Source: Serinus canaria (Eukaryota > Chordata > Aves > Passeriformes > Fringillidae). Taken from it: a stretch of DNA of 64,000 nt. The notes under the pieces were generated by a model. The model searched no databases and was not told where the DNA came from. It saw only the letters and a list, made by a program, of their open reading frames with translations. A program made the translations under genes and the position numbers. Positions 22,914-34,831 of this stretch are shown here, one piece after another (position 1 is the first letter of the stretch; every line of letters starts with the position of its first letter). The stretch is taken from positions 2,375,234-2,439,233 of the forward strand of contig NC_066337.1 of assembly GCF_022539315.1 (NCBI RefSeq), in the 5' to 3' direction.

Positions 22914-23221
22914 TTGCCTGCCCTCCCTCAGCAGCTCCCCATGGACTGCCAGAAACCAACCCAAGTCATCTCTCCAGGTGAGTCCAGGGTGTGTCAGTGT
23001 CCCGCTCACTGCAATGTCCCATGGTCCCTCAGAAAGGTCCCTCAGGGGTGCAGGAACCTGTCATTGCTCTGGAGGAGCCCAAAGAAAGAAGAGCTGCCTC
23101 CATAGCACACCCAGAAATTCCCTTCAGAGCTGAGCCACAGGTCTAGGGGGTGGTGGGGGTATGGAAACAGCATCACTGAATAACCAGACATGTATAATAA
23201 CTGAATAACCTGAATAACAAA

Positions 23222-23500
23222 CGTGGTTTGGGTTGGAAGGGACCTCAAAGCCCATCCAGTGCCACCCCTGCCATGGCAGGGACACCTTCCACTATCCCAG
23301 GGTGCTCCAAGCCCTGTCCAGCCAGGCCTTGGACACATCTTAGGCTTCAGTGCCCAATGGCTGCAGCTGATCTTGTCCAAACCTGGCCTTGAACACCTCC
23401 AGAAGTGGGACAGCCACAACTTCTCTGGGCAGCACCTGCCTCATCGTCCTCACAACAAAGAACTTCCTCCTCATACGTGACTTTGCTAATATGTAACTTG
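23222..23500 (-). mobile_element. CR1 LINE, 5'-truncated
   Basis: The plus strand reads 'tggtttgggttggaagggac', 'gccatggcagggacacc', 'cacaacttctctgggcagc' and 'aacaaagaacttcctcctca', the complement of the CR1 3' region. A block at 23340-23380 ('atggctgcagctgatcttgt') looks foreign to CR1 and recurs in the CR1 at 18861. Confidence 0.88.
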
Positions 23501-24599
23501 CTCACCTTGGTTAGAAGGTTTAGAAACCTTGGTCAGAAACCTTGGTTTCTCCAATTATTTCAAGTTTTATGGATCCCCTTTATCTCCAGACCCCCACCAA
23601 GGCAGCAGCTGTGCTCCCACTGCCCCCTCAGCCCCAGCTGCTCCTGCCTCTGCCCTGCCTGCTCTGCCAGCAGCATCTCCCGATGGAAGAGGAACTTCCA
23701 AGGAAAGTGTTTGGAAAACAAGGAGCAGCCCATGTGGAGCAAAGCAGCTCAGCTGCAGGGCTGCACAGCCCCCCTGGGCTGGGAGCAGGGCGGGCTGCCC
23801 TTCACCCCTTTCTCCAGACACAGGATTCCCCCGCTGCTGGGTTCCTGTGTTGGGTTCCCCCTGCGGGCGCAGGACCCACCCTGATCCACCCGGGAGCTCC
23901 TCTCTGCTGGCTGGGAATTTCCAGCGGGGTGGGTTCTCATCGGAAAGTGCCAATGCACTGAAACCAAAGCCCCGGGTGGGAATGTTCCACTTTCAGGGAA
24001 TCTTTCATGGGAAACTTCTCCTCAAGCCCAGGCTGGAGCTTTCCCTTGGGATGTGTGAGCAATGTGCGATGTGGGCTCTCCCCACCCCACATCTGTCACC
24101 TGGCGGAGCTGGTGCTCCCTGGGCATGGGGACACCCTCACCCCCTCTGTGATTTCTGCAGCCCCAGGAGCCCTTACCGTGATGCTCATGGCTGCACGGAT
24201 TGATTTTACCCCAGATAAAGGCTGGAACCCCTGGGACACAGACCCTTCACCCCGAGGGCACGGCGTTATCTCAGCTTGGATGTGAAGCCACCCTCGCTGG
24301 AGCGTTTCTCCTCTAGATCGCTGCTCCTAAGAACCAGGCAGAGCAGAAAAACCAGGGGCTGCCCTGAAGGAGGGCTGGAAATGGGCTCAGATCTGGGAGA
24401 GGCTGCCCTGCAGGAGCTGGGCTGTGTCCAGCGGGGCGCTGAGGTGGCACGGGAGGGCTCCCGAGGGTCCCCTGGCCTTGGGCTGTCCCTGGTCCCTGCC
24501 ATGGCCGAGCCAACAGCACCATCTGGTGACTCTGCTGGGCTGGGAAAGGGTTTGGGTGAGCCCAGGCTCCCTCTCGTGGATCTGCAGGCAGCGGGTGAC
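23501..24599. other. Intergenic stretch, no gene recognised
   Basis: A 224-codon plus-strand frame (23529-24203) and a 175-codon minus-strand frame (24266-24793) are open by composition only. Neither shows a recognisable domain. Confidence 0.4.
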
Positions 24600-24740
24600 C
24601 CCAGCCCAGGTGTTCCCCGCGGGTCGGACAGGGCTGGGAGGCACCGGGGCAGTGGGAGGTGTCCCTGCCCATGGCAGGGGTGGGATGAGATGGGCTTTAA
24701 GGTGCTTCCCAAATTAAACAATCCTGTCATCCCAGCATCC
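24600..24740 (+). mobile_element. CR1 LINE, 3' end fragment
   Basis: It contains 'ggggcagtgggaggtgtccc', 'tgcccatggcaggggtggga' and 'gatgggctttaaggtgcttc', the CR1 terminus in sense. Confidence 0.85.
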
Positions 24741-24826
24741 CTTGAATTGGAGGGTTGGGAGCAGGTGTGAGGGCAAACTGCTCCCCAGAACAAAACGTTT
24801 TGGAGAAAGCACTCCTGGGTGTCACT

Positions 24827-25060
24827 CTGTTTTTTTAAAATTTTCTGAGCCTTCTGATGTTCACATTCTTGTAATGAACTTTCTCACACACTTTCTGTAA
24901 AAACCATTGTTGTGCATTCTTTTATGGAAGAAAAATTTGATGGACTGTTGGTTTGTCCAGTGTCATTGGAGAGGTGGCACTGTCACCCTCCATCCACTGT
25001 CACTTTTGGAAATCCATAAATGTTAAAGTCAGAAGATAAATGTTCCATTTTTCTTCACCT
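24827..25060 (+). mobile_element. Possible LTR remnant
   Basis: An AT-rich block with 'ccataaatgtt' (TATA-like) and 'gataaatgttcc' has the texture of a bird LTR. I found neither matched ends nor a second copy in the window, so this is a weak call. Confidence 0.3.
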
Positions 25061-25984
25061 TGAGAGCAGCAATGTGTGCTCGTGTTCTTCTGTGTCCTAA
25101 GTGACACCTGGGCGTGGCAGGACATGGCATGGTCACCCCCAATCCTCCCACAACACCCAGGCCCCACAGGGGACAAGGTGCAAGCAAAGGTTTATCCTTG
25201 GGGTGGGCAAGGCTGGGCTGACAGCTCAGAGTGCCCCTGTGAAGCACCACACAGGGATTTAGGAGCTCCCAGCTCCCACTACATTTGTTCCCTAAAAAAA
25301 TGTGACGAGCTTGGGTCCCTCCTGAGGTGCTCAAAGCCAGGGGAGGTGTCTCCACCTGTCCCTGCAGTGCTGGGGCCTGCATCACAGCTCTTACAGGCAG
25401 CTTAACTTAAACTGACACGGTTTTTGGCAGTTTCAGGATGTTTCAGGAGGATGCTCCCTGCAAACACACTTGCAACGCTGCCAGTGCCTGCCAGGCTTCC
25501 ACACCTGCAGGATCAGAGCTGGCATTGAATGGGTTTGGGACAGTGCTGGGGGGGATGATGAGTGCATGAAGCTGTTCCTCCTCTTTCCCATGTGATTTCT
25601 TCCCCTACTGCAACCATTTCTAATTTTGCCTGGTGATGAAATCGGGACCTTGAGAAGTTTTGCCCCAGCAGGACCCAGAGGGCTCAGAGATTGCAAAACC
25701 TCCCGGTGCCACCTTATCTGCCAGTGCTTGTGCTGCACTCCAGGCTAAACACAGCTGCTGCCAAGCACCGGGGATGAACTTGCTCTCAAGGACAATGCCA
25801 GCCTAAGGAGCTTTTGACAGGGTATTAGGAGCTTTAGATTGGCTTTAGTTCCGTGTTTGCCCCCCCAGAGCAGGAGTGCGAGTGCTGCTCTCACACCCGG
25901 ATGTTTCAGGGTCCCTGCTGTGTGCTCCTCTCCTTCAGCCACATCTTTTCCTCTCAAGCCACAGCAAAGAAGTGCAGATTTTGC
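25061..25984. other. Intergenic stretch, no feature recognised
   Basis: No gene or repeat family identified. Confidence 0.4.
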
Positions 25985-26355
25985 ATAAACCCACAGAACC
26001 CTCACAGCTGGAAGAGACCTGCTGGATCACAGAGTCCAGCCACCAACCCAGCAACACCGTAATGACCCCAAAGCCAGGTCCCCAAGTGCCAGCTCCAGAC
26101 ACCACCCCCTTCCTGGGCAACCCATTCCAATGCCTGGCTGATTTCTCAGACAAACTTTTTTCAGACATCTGAACCTCCCCTGATGCAACTTTGGGCTGTT
26201 TCCTCTGCTCCTTTCACTTGAGACAGAAGAGCCTGAGCACCACCTCACCACAGCCTCCTGTCAGGGAGTTGTAGGGAGAAATGAGCTGTCCCCTGAGCCT
26301 CCTCTTCTCCAGACTGAACAAACCCAGTTTCCTCAGCTCCTGCAGAGGTTTCAGT
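25985..26355 (-). mobile_element. CR1 LINE, older subfamily
   Basis: The plus strand reads 'ctcacagctggaagagacct', 'cacagagtccagccaccaac', 'gggctgtttcctctgctcct' and 'cttctccagactgaacaaac', the complement of a diverged CR1 3' region. It is about 370 bp with many substitutions. Confidence 0.8.
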
Positions 26356-27964
26356 CCTGTTCCCCTCCTTCCCTCCATTCAATCTGATTTTTTCATTCCT
26401 AATCATTGTGCTGTGGAACTGTTCTCAGCCTTCCTGCATCCTCTGCCTCCCTGTGCTCCTCTGCAGCTCCATGGAGACACTTTTCCAAGGCTGCCAGGAC
26501 CTTTCCACTCTGGAGTTCAGCCTTGCCATGTCCCTTGCCACGTGCACTGACCCTCCCAGGGAATATCCTGCCTGATGGCGTGCCAGCCTTGTTGTTGTCC
26601 ACTATGGATGAGATAATGTCTCTCAGATCTCGATCTCGAGGGCATCCAACCCCTTTCACTTGTGGCTGCATTCCAGTTTCAGGACAGAAATGACCAGGAG
26701 AAATATGAGAAGTTAATGACATTCTTGGCTTGGGAATCATCGGCCTGGCGTGGAAAGGAAGGGGATAAAAAGAGATCAGTGTTATTTTCAAGGCCTTGTT
26801 TTGTGATGCACTTTGCTACTCACCATTCCAAAGAGGCTTTTGGGCTCCAGGTGAACCCTGCTGGGGAGGGTGGAACAGGTTATTTTTGTTGGTGGAGCAC
26901 ACTGGGACAAGAACAGCCTTTAAAAAAGAATTGTGGGGCATTGTGGCTGTTCCCTGCACGCTGTTTTCCTCGAGACAGAGGAGCCAAGCAGGGACAGGAA
27001 TGCATCCTGCTTTTCCAGGCAGGTGCTGGCAGGAATATTGCCAGAAAACATTGTGAGTGCCTGCCACACAGGACAGGGGGATTTTCCGATGGTGCCCATG
27101 AATCTGGGATAAACCTCTCAGAACATGCAAGGAGGTGTTTAGAGGAGTGTCGAGGGCGGCAGCCAGGAAAGCAGTTTATAGAATTCACTTGCAGGGATGA
27201 AAGGAAAAGTTTAATGGTCTTGATAGAGCACTGGAGTCCAGGGCAGCCTTGGTACAACAAAGATAGAGATGAAGTGCAGTGCTGGGAAGCACCCAGCAGC
27301 CATGCCAGCAAAGCTCCAGGGTCTGCATCGCTTTGTGACAACAGGAACGATGAGAAGCAATCTCCATCCTCTCAGAGTTAAGTGTTCCAACAGTGACTTC
27401 CTCTCCTGGCTGCACCCAGGGGGCAGGGGAGGTGATCTGGGTGAGAAATCAGTGTGCAGTTCGGTGCTGGTGTTTGCAGCACGTGCATGCTGGTGGTGAG
27501 GGAGGAATCCAAGACTTTTTGTTGGCCTAATCAGATAAAAATGGTGCTGAAATCCCCACTGGTGCAGGAGCAGGCTCCTGTCACACAGATGAATTCCTCC
27601 AGTGGCCCTGACTGTACAGGAGGCAGATAAGCACCAGAGCATCTGCTGAGGAGAGGAGATTACCCAGAGCTAATGCTCTAGAGGTGGCTGCAAACATGAG
27701 CACACTGGAGAATACTTTACAGGCAGGGCATTCAGCAGAAATTACATTTCTGCAGTAAACAAGACACAAGAGCTCTTGGCCATGGGAGGGAGGGGAGCTC
27801 AGCTCTGTTTGCTGGGCCAGGACTTGTGTCCTGCACCCTGTGCCAGCCAGGCTCAGAGAGGATGAGCCTCTGACATGATGTCACCCCAGCTCAGCTCCTG
27901 TGGTTCTTCCACCCCATCCTGTACTGAGGGAGTGCCTGAGACACCCAGACATGGCATCCCTTAT
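26356..27964. other. Intergenic stretch, no gene recognised
   Basis: The 239-codon plus-strand frame at 26662-27381 starts at GTG, has no recognisable domain and shows no flanking splice or promoter logic. I do not call it a gene. Confidence 0.4.
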
Positions 27965-28062
27965 CACAGAGCCACAGAAGGGTTTGGGTTGGGAGGGACA
28001 TAAAAGATGATCTCGTTCCAAAATCCCTGCCATGGGCAGAGACACCTTCCACTAGCCAGGTA
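27965..28062 (-). mobile_element. CR1 LINE, 3' end fragment
   Basis: 'gaagggtttgggttgggagg' and 'gccatgggcagagacacctt' read as the complement of the CR1 end, about 100 bp. Confidence 0.8.
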
Positions 28063-29196
28063 AGTGGAATTCTGGTCCTTCCAGTGGAAGTCCACTGGGT
28101 TTCTCCAGGGGCTCCTGGCTGCCCTTGGGGCGCTGTGCATGTCTCAGCCTCACAGCAATCAAGTGAAGCTATTAAATATCAATCACTTCCCATGAAGTTG
28201 ATGTTTTTAATCCCCACGCTGCCTTCTCTTTTCACACACTGCTGACTGGGGCCTCTCCCCACTGTGAGGGCTTTTCCCCCCTTGCCTTATTTCTCCCTCC
28301 CACTCTCAGCCAGGAATTAAAAGACATAATAAAGAGCCCTTGAAGCGGATGGGGGGGTGGGAGTGGGGCATAAAAACAAAAAGCAGGTTCCTTGTTGGAG
28401 CCAGGGATTCATCTGCCTCTCCCTGTGGAGATGAAGAGGCCCTTTCACCCCAGCAACCAGAAGGTTGAAGCTGGATATGTGCTCAGCAGCAGGGCCTGGG
28501 CTGGGAGCTGCCAGCCCGGGCTGTGACGGCGGTGACATTTCTACCTCAGATTAGAGGGCACGGTGCAAAAACCCATTACAGTTGCTGGGGAGACTGTCCC
28601 TTCATCAGGCTGCACGCCTGGGAGCGAGCTGGGGGTAGCCATGGAACGGGCCCAGCGTGGCTCCCAGCCCTGTGTGCAGAGGGAGGGAGGTTAATCAGAG
28701 CTGCCCAGCCCGCCGTGCCCACCGCGCTGGCCCAGGTGGGAGCCCAGCGCCTCCAATATCCCCCCCCGGTGCCCCCGCTTTGTTCTCCGCTGCTGCCCGG
28801 CCAGTTTCATTACAAATATCCTCTTATTATGTGCTCACCGAGGGACAGGGAGGCGGGAGAGGGCCCACACAAAGAGAAAGAAAAGGCTGCTTGCTAGAAA
28901 AGCAGTAATTACAGGGCTGGGGGCTCCTGGAGGAGGATTCAGACGGATTCGACATGGCAGAGGTTCACACGTCTGGAGCCTCTGGGGCAAGCTCCTGGTT
29001 TGATTTCATTATCAGCAGGCTGGGCTGCAGGGAGGCTTCTGCCCTGAAATGAGTTCCCAAAAAGGGAAAGTTGCTTTTATTTCTTTTATTATTGGCTTTG
29101 AAAGCAGTTTTGCTGCTGCCCCTGGAAGCCTCTGCACTTGCTCAGGCACGGGATGGGAGAGCACAAGTGCCACGAGCACCAGTCAGGATGGGAAAA
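28063..29196. other. Intergenic stretch with a GC-rich, CpG-containing block
   Basis: No gene recognised. Positions 28500-28860 are richer in CpG than their surroundings and include 'tttcattacaaatatcctct' in an otherwise GC-rich context. This might be regulatory. Confidence 0.35.
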
Positions 29197-29519
29197 TGTC
29201 ACATTTAGGTAAAGCCTTATAAAACAAGGACCTTGTTATCCTTGTAAAATCATGGCTCAGGCCTGCTACTGCAGCTAAGTAGAAGAGGACTGTGGGAAAG
29301 TGACTCAGCTGCATTAGATAGAAAACCAAATTATATAGCCATTCACATTGTGGTGTATGGTGGGTGTTGAATTATGTTTGTTCTGATTTAAAACTTTGTA
29401 ACTGATCATGGGCTAACTGTGTAAAAAGGCCTGGTTTTTGCAATAAAGCTTCTCTCCTTTGCACCTGCCTGGGGACTCTGTGTCACTACAGACCCTCACC
29501 CACAGGAGAACTTCTGACA
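29197..29519 (+). mobile_element. Short solo LTR
   Basis: A 323-bp element runs from TGTCAC (29197) to CTGACA (29519), giving a TGTCA/TGACA inverted repeat at its ends. A 'ttatatagcc' TATA-like box lies near 29331 and a 'gcaataaagc' polyadenylation signal near 29440, with about 80 bp of R/U5 after it. No target-site duplication is clear, partly because a CR1 begins immediately after it. Confidence 0.7.
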
Positions 29520-29667
29520 GGATCCCAGAATGGCTTGGGTAGGGAGGCCCCTCAAAGGCCCCAGTTCCAGCCCCTGCCATGGGCAGGATGGGCAGGGACA
29601 CCTTCACTACCCCAGGCTGCCTCAAGCTCTGTCCAGCCTGGCCTTGAACTTCCAGGGATGGGAAGTT
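29520..29667 (-). mobile_element. CR1 LINE, 3' end fragment
   Basis: 'ggatcccagaatggcttggg' and 'cccaggctgcctcaagctct' mark the complement of the CR1 3' end. It directly abuts the LTR. Confidence 0.85.
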
Positions 29668-30115
29668 GTTATATATCTGGTCTGTTATTTAAACGTGGTC
29701 ACCATCTATTTTAGCAAAAGCTGGTGGACTCAACCCTTCAAACATCTCCTAACCCCAGCCACGTGGAGACTCTGCTCTCACAGATAAATCAAAGCTCTGT
29801 CCTTTTATGTCATAGATGGTCACAACACAAAGCAACACTCCATTTCCAGAAGCTTCAAACCTGTTTTTATTACAGCATGCATGCTTTTCCTACATTCATA
29901 CAAAACTCATCAGTTTACACTTTACTCATTGGTCAGGAAAGACAAACAAAGTGCTCATTGGAACAGACAACTGCAGGGTTCTTATTTCTCTTATTTATCC
30001 TTCTTTCTTTCTTGGTTTCTATGTCAATGACCATGGTAGGAAATTCTTTCAGGGTTAAATCCTCTTATCAAACTTCTCTCTGGCTCACAGAAGTCACTGT
30101 AAAACCTCTTTCACA
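29668..30115 (-). mobile_element. LTR-like element, ends uncertain
   Basis: An AT-rich segment reads on the minus strand with AATAAA (plus-strand tttatt near 29871) followed by a GC-richer R/U5-like part. The texture matches songbird LTRs, but I could not define TG...CA ends or a duplication. The 214-codon plus-strand frame across it is not coding. Confidence 0.45.
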
Positions 30116-30924
30116 CTTTTACAAGGGAGGTAAAACAGCATCCAGGTATAAATGGAAGCAGGTGAAGTCTCCCAGAAGCAAACTTGACCTTTATGTACTC
30201 ACTTGTCACAAGTATTGTGTGATTTTCCCCAGTTCAGGCCAGCTGGGGCAGCTCAGCTCCCAGAGCATGGCAGTGTTGGGGTGTTTGCACAACTCTGGGT
30301 CAGGTGAAACCCCATTTTACACCTGGATGGCTCTCATTAACCAGGCCCAGTCCATGCAGGAGCTCTGAGAGAACCCAACCTGTCCCCTCAGAAAGTGTTA
30401 GATACCTCTCCCCTTCCCCAATGCCTCCTCATACACTGGACACAAACCTGAAAGGGATCCTGCCTGGGACCACTCTGCACCATTTCTCTGGGAAATGCAT
30501 CTCAGGAGCAGATTTTCACCTTGCCTGGTGCTTTGCCAACAGCTCTGGGACACCTGCAGGACACTCAGCAGTGGCAGGGCTGATGACGAGACAGAAATCT
30601 CAGGGAAGATGTTTCTGCCATTAGAACACACACTTTCAGACAAGTTACCTTGATCCTTTGTGGTTTTATGATGTGCACAGGACAAGGACCAGCACATCAG
30701 TCCACTCTGCAGTCCCAGAGGTGAGCACAGTCATTTATTTGATGACAAACAGTACGAGAGCTGCTGTCATGCACAGAGCCCTCAGGAGCAGCAGTCACTT
30801 CATTCCCTGGAAGCCCACAAACAGCATCTCCCTCTCTACTTGGGGGTGTCTGAGTCCATCATTCTTGGAACAAAGGCAAACTGAACTCTGGGTTTTGGGT
30901 AACCCCAATCTCCTACTAAAAAAA
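30116..30924. other. Intergenic stretch, no feature recognised
   Basis: No gene or repeat family identified. Confidence 0.4.
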
Positions 30925-31250
30925 AATCCCAGAATGGTTTGGATTGGAAGGGACATTAAAGCTCATCTTGTCTCTGCCATGGCAGGGACACCTTCCACTG
31001 TCCCAGGCTGCTGCAAGCCCTGTGCATCCTGGCCTTGGGCACTGCCAGGGATCCAGGGGCAGCCACAGCTGCTCTGGGCACCCTGTGCCAGTGGCTCACC
31101 ACCCTCACAGGGAACAATTCCCAATTCCCAATATTTAATCTAATTCTATCCTTCAGTTTAAGGAAGGATAATCATTCCCCCTTATCCTGTCCCTGCACAT
31201 CCTTGTGCAAAGTCCTTCAGCCTTCCTGGAAGCTCCCTTAGGTGCTGGGA
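30925..31250 (-). mobile_element. CR1 LINE, 5'-truncated
   Basis: The plus strand reads 'cccagaatggtttggattgg', 'gggcactgccagggatccag', 'ctgctctgggcaccctgtgc' and 'cagtttaaggaaggataatc', the complement of a CR1 3' segment of about 325 bp. Confidence 0.9.
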
Positions 31251-34200
31251 GGTGAATTCTGGAAATGAATCCCAGGTTAATGGTCTGGCTCCTCATAAAG
31301 CCAGGCTGACTCCCAAACTCAGACCCCAGCCCAGCACTTGCTTTCCAAACACACTGAATGTGCTTTGCTCCTCTCTCTTAATTCCCTTCATCTTCTCTTT
31401 CTCTCTTTATTTACTTCTTAATTTCCATGGGTCTTAATTTCCTGCACCCTGAGCCCTGCTGAGCCCAGGCAGTGCCTACGTGGGGCTGCCCTGCCCAGCC
31501 CTTCCCTGCTCAGGGAAGGGTCAGCGAGAGAGGTTGGTGTCAGGAGAAGAAAGGCAGCAGCAGGCAGACACAGAGCCCTCATCAGGGTCTGCCTGGGAGC
31601 CTCTCTGAGAAAATGTCAGCTTGGGGAGGCTGGAGCAGCTTTAATCTGCAGTACAAGGGGATTAAGAGAGTCCTTCCCACAGGACAAAAGGGAACAGAGG
31701 GAGCGGAAGGAGCGGGACAAGGGGAGAATGAAGGCTGCAAGGGAGGACGGGGGAAAGTTAAAGAGCTCAACTCTAAAGAGCATCGGGGCTTAAAGAGCTC
31801 CGGCTCGGAGGGTGAGAAATGTGAAGTGGCCTGCACAGAAAAGGGGCTCTGGCCAATGGCTTGGCTTTGCTTTTTCACACTGAGCACACACACTTCAGGC
31901 TGCTTCAGGCCAGGCAACTTGTTATGTTTGGCTTTGTTGATTTTCAGGGGCAAAGGAGTAGGAGGGGGAAGCAGGAGGTGAATGAGGCTCTGCCAGATGC
32001 GCCACTCCAGAGGAGCAGTGGGCACTCCGTGTTTCAAACAGTGCTTCAGGGGCTTTGATCCTCACCCCTGCTGTCCCCCCAGGCCTCCTTGTCCTCGAGG
32101 GCCAGGGTGGAGTGCAGGGGCCTGGGAACAGGAAGGAAGTACATGGAATTACGGGATGCTGTCCTCAAGTACTGCTTGAGCAACCCTCTCACCTGTCAGC
32201 AAGGCTGGGAGAGGAAGAGGGGGATTGAAAGGGTGAGGGAAGAAGGGGACTTTAAATATTTTCAAAAGGAAAAATAAACCCAAAAAACCAATCAGTGCAT
32301 TAGTTGCAGGAGATGTGAAGGCCAAGGAGCCACCAACACAGACAAGGAGCTCTCAGGGCTGGATCTCAAACCAACGCAGGGCTGCTCTGCCTGATCAGCA
32401 GGGTTTGGACATGGCAGATGTTCTTGAAGGCAGGAGGACTGTTCCCCCACCAAGGACATATTTTAGTCTCCCAAAATCTTAGAAGAAATGACAGGAGAGG
32501 AAGGTAAGACACCCACAAGTTCTGAGTTTCTCCCACAAACACACTCAGCAGCCTCAGGAACTGGCAGGGGAGAAAAGCAGGTTTCCAGCAGGCACTGAAT
32601 GAACCAGGGCTGTACCAAGTTCTCTCACCTTCCACGTTACCCACCTTGCCAGCTCCACAGCCTTACAACCAGGAAAGATGCTCCAGGAGAACACCAGGCA
32701 CGGTCAAACAAATATCTAAAGCAGCTTTTCCCTATTTTAGCAGCTCAGCACAATGGTGGGGCCTGGCTGGTGCTGAGAGGGGAAAAAACCAACTCTGTAA
32801 CATAATAAGCAAGTTCCAGACAGGAATTAAAGAGTATAGCATATCCAGCGGAGACAGGGGCTGCAGTGGCATTAAGGTAGGAAGAATATAATTACCTGAC
32901 CTGGCCTGTGGCCAGGATAATGGTATTCATTTATTTCAACAAAGCCAGAAGTGCCAAAACCTGGATTTTCCATTGAACCCCAGCAGATGGCAAATCACAG
33001 CACCCTGATTGCATTCCTCCAACTCTGGGCTGGATGGAACAGCGCTCCTGATGAGGGGGAAAATTAACACCCACCTCACGTGGCCATGATGGGAGAGTTC
33101 ACCCTCAGCTTCATTTGGGAAGCCTGGTGGCATCCCAGTGCCATTCCAGGAGCCCAAGGCAATGCCTGCATCTGGCAGCCCCCAGAACATTCCCAGTGCC
33201 CATAGCAGTGAAACCTCGCTCGGGCACAAACTCAGCTCCAGCACAGCCCCGAGTGTGATCTGGTATTAATTATCCTGTTCTGCAGAGATAAATGCTTAAT
33301 CCTCTGGCTGTTGACACTGGAAATGGCCCAATCTACCCCAGGGTGGATATTATCCCAGGGAACTTGGCTTCAGCCATGATCCCACATCATGTGCTGTACA
33401 AATGTTCGCTGGCTTGCAGGGAATGGAGTTCTTAGGGTGCATGGGCTCCTCTGTGGCACAGCTAATCCACAAAAATACATGACCCAAGCATTCATTGTAT
33501 CAGGTTTTTCTTATTTCCTCTTTTTTTTTTTTCCTTTGACATTAATATTACAAATTTCATGTGGAATTCCTCATTTTCAGACATTCCCTATTTCCTTACA
33601 GCTTAGCAGCTTTCCTGCTCCAGCACTGACAGCAAGGAAAGCTTCCTGAGCAGAGCTGCCAGGGATGTGGAGATGGGTCTGAGAGCCCTGCTTCTAGGGG
33701 AGCCTTTCCCTGACTGCCAGAAGAAAGGGAAATGATCCACATTGCCCCCCTGGTTTGAGACTCCTTGGAGAACCCAAACTGAGGAGTTTGTGTCAGGGAG
33801 AAAACAGCAATGCTGATGAGGTGGGAAATTGTTCTGATTCCTGGCCAAGCTTTAAGGACTTTGGTCTTTCCCATGTCTCAGCAGTCCCACCGTGTGCCAG
33901 GAGAGAAAACTTGTCCCACCCCACTGACCCCTGCCCTGCCCATGCATTTTGTGACACCTGGGAATCACATCCACCCCTTCCCACTCACACCCAGCCTCCT
34001 CCCCACTTGTTCTTCTCTACCAAAGGCAGATTTTAAACTCTGACAGAGAAGTCAGTTTGAAATAAAGTACTATTGCACACAAGTACATGGGAGAGAAGGT
34101 TTGCTCCCCATTTAACAATGAAATGGGTTTTTTTCCAGACAGCAGAATTCCACACAGACTCCAAGAGCACCACAAACAGCTGATACAAAGGGATGAGTAC

Positions 34201-34825
34201 AGGAAGTGGGACAGGGAGTCAGTGTATGGTGGGACATTTTCCCCTAAAACCACAGTTAAAGAGTTATTTAGCTTAGAGTGGTGCCTTGGAGCTCTACAGC
34301 ACTGCACTCAGTCATACACAGGAGCAATCCCTGCTTCCAGGAAGCTTCCAGCCAGCTGTGGGAAACTAAGGCAGTGGGAAGGGAAACACTTCACAAATCA
34401 GCAAGTGGTGGGCTGGAGGCAGATCACAGGGGCTGAAGGACCTGGAGAGGGAGAGCTGAGCACCCACCTGAGGCAGGTACTGCTCTTGACCTAACGTGAC
34501 ACAAGGCTGCAACTCTTTCTTCAGGTCAAATCTGGCTGCTCTCACCACCCACCCTCTGGAGAGGTGGCTGGAGACTTCTGCAAATTCCTTCTACAAATTC
34601 CTGTAGAAAAAAAGGAGCTTGCTGGGAATCTGACACACTGAGCAAGCTGAAGTTTTTTTGTCAACTTTGTTTGTTTTACCAGAGCAGTTTTTCTAGTCTT
34701 GGTCCAATGGAAATAAACTTTCAGCCCACCTGAATGCCGAAGTTTCTATCTGCCACCATTGTGCTCAATTTAATCCCAAAATCACAGTGAGGCAAAGAAC
34801 TCACAGTAGAAAAAAAGCTGAGCTT
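31251..34825. other. Intergenic stretch between CR1 and the presumed SNX19 3' end
   Basis: No gene or recognisable repeat. A T run lies at about 33521-33532. Open frames of up to 169 codons (31472-31981) match nothing I know. Confidence 0.4.
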
Positions 34826-34831
34826 TTTATT
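34826..34831 (-). terminator. Candidate SNX19 poly(A) signal
   Basis: AATAAA on the minus strand, with a T-rich then TG-containing stretch about 10-30 bp beyond it. It is the first good AATAAA I found downstream of the SNX19 stop, which implies a 3' UTR of about 2.65 kb. That is long but normal for this gene in vertebrates. There is no direct evidence of use. Confidence 0.35.

Noticed and set aside
22434..23133. Repetitive 116-223-codon frames over the 27-bp minisatellite
   Set aside because: Period-nine residues follow directly from the 27-bp unit and occur on both strands.
26662..27381. 239-codon plus-strand frame as a possible gene
   Set aside because: It starts at GTG and has no recognisable domain, signal, splice context or composition bias. 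It is compatible with chance.
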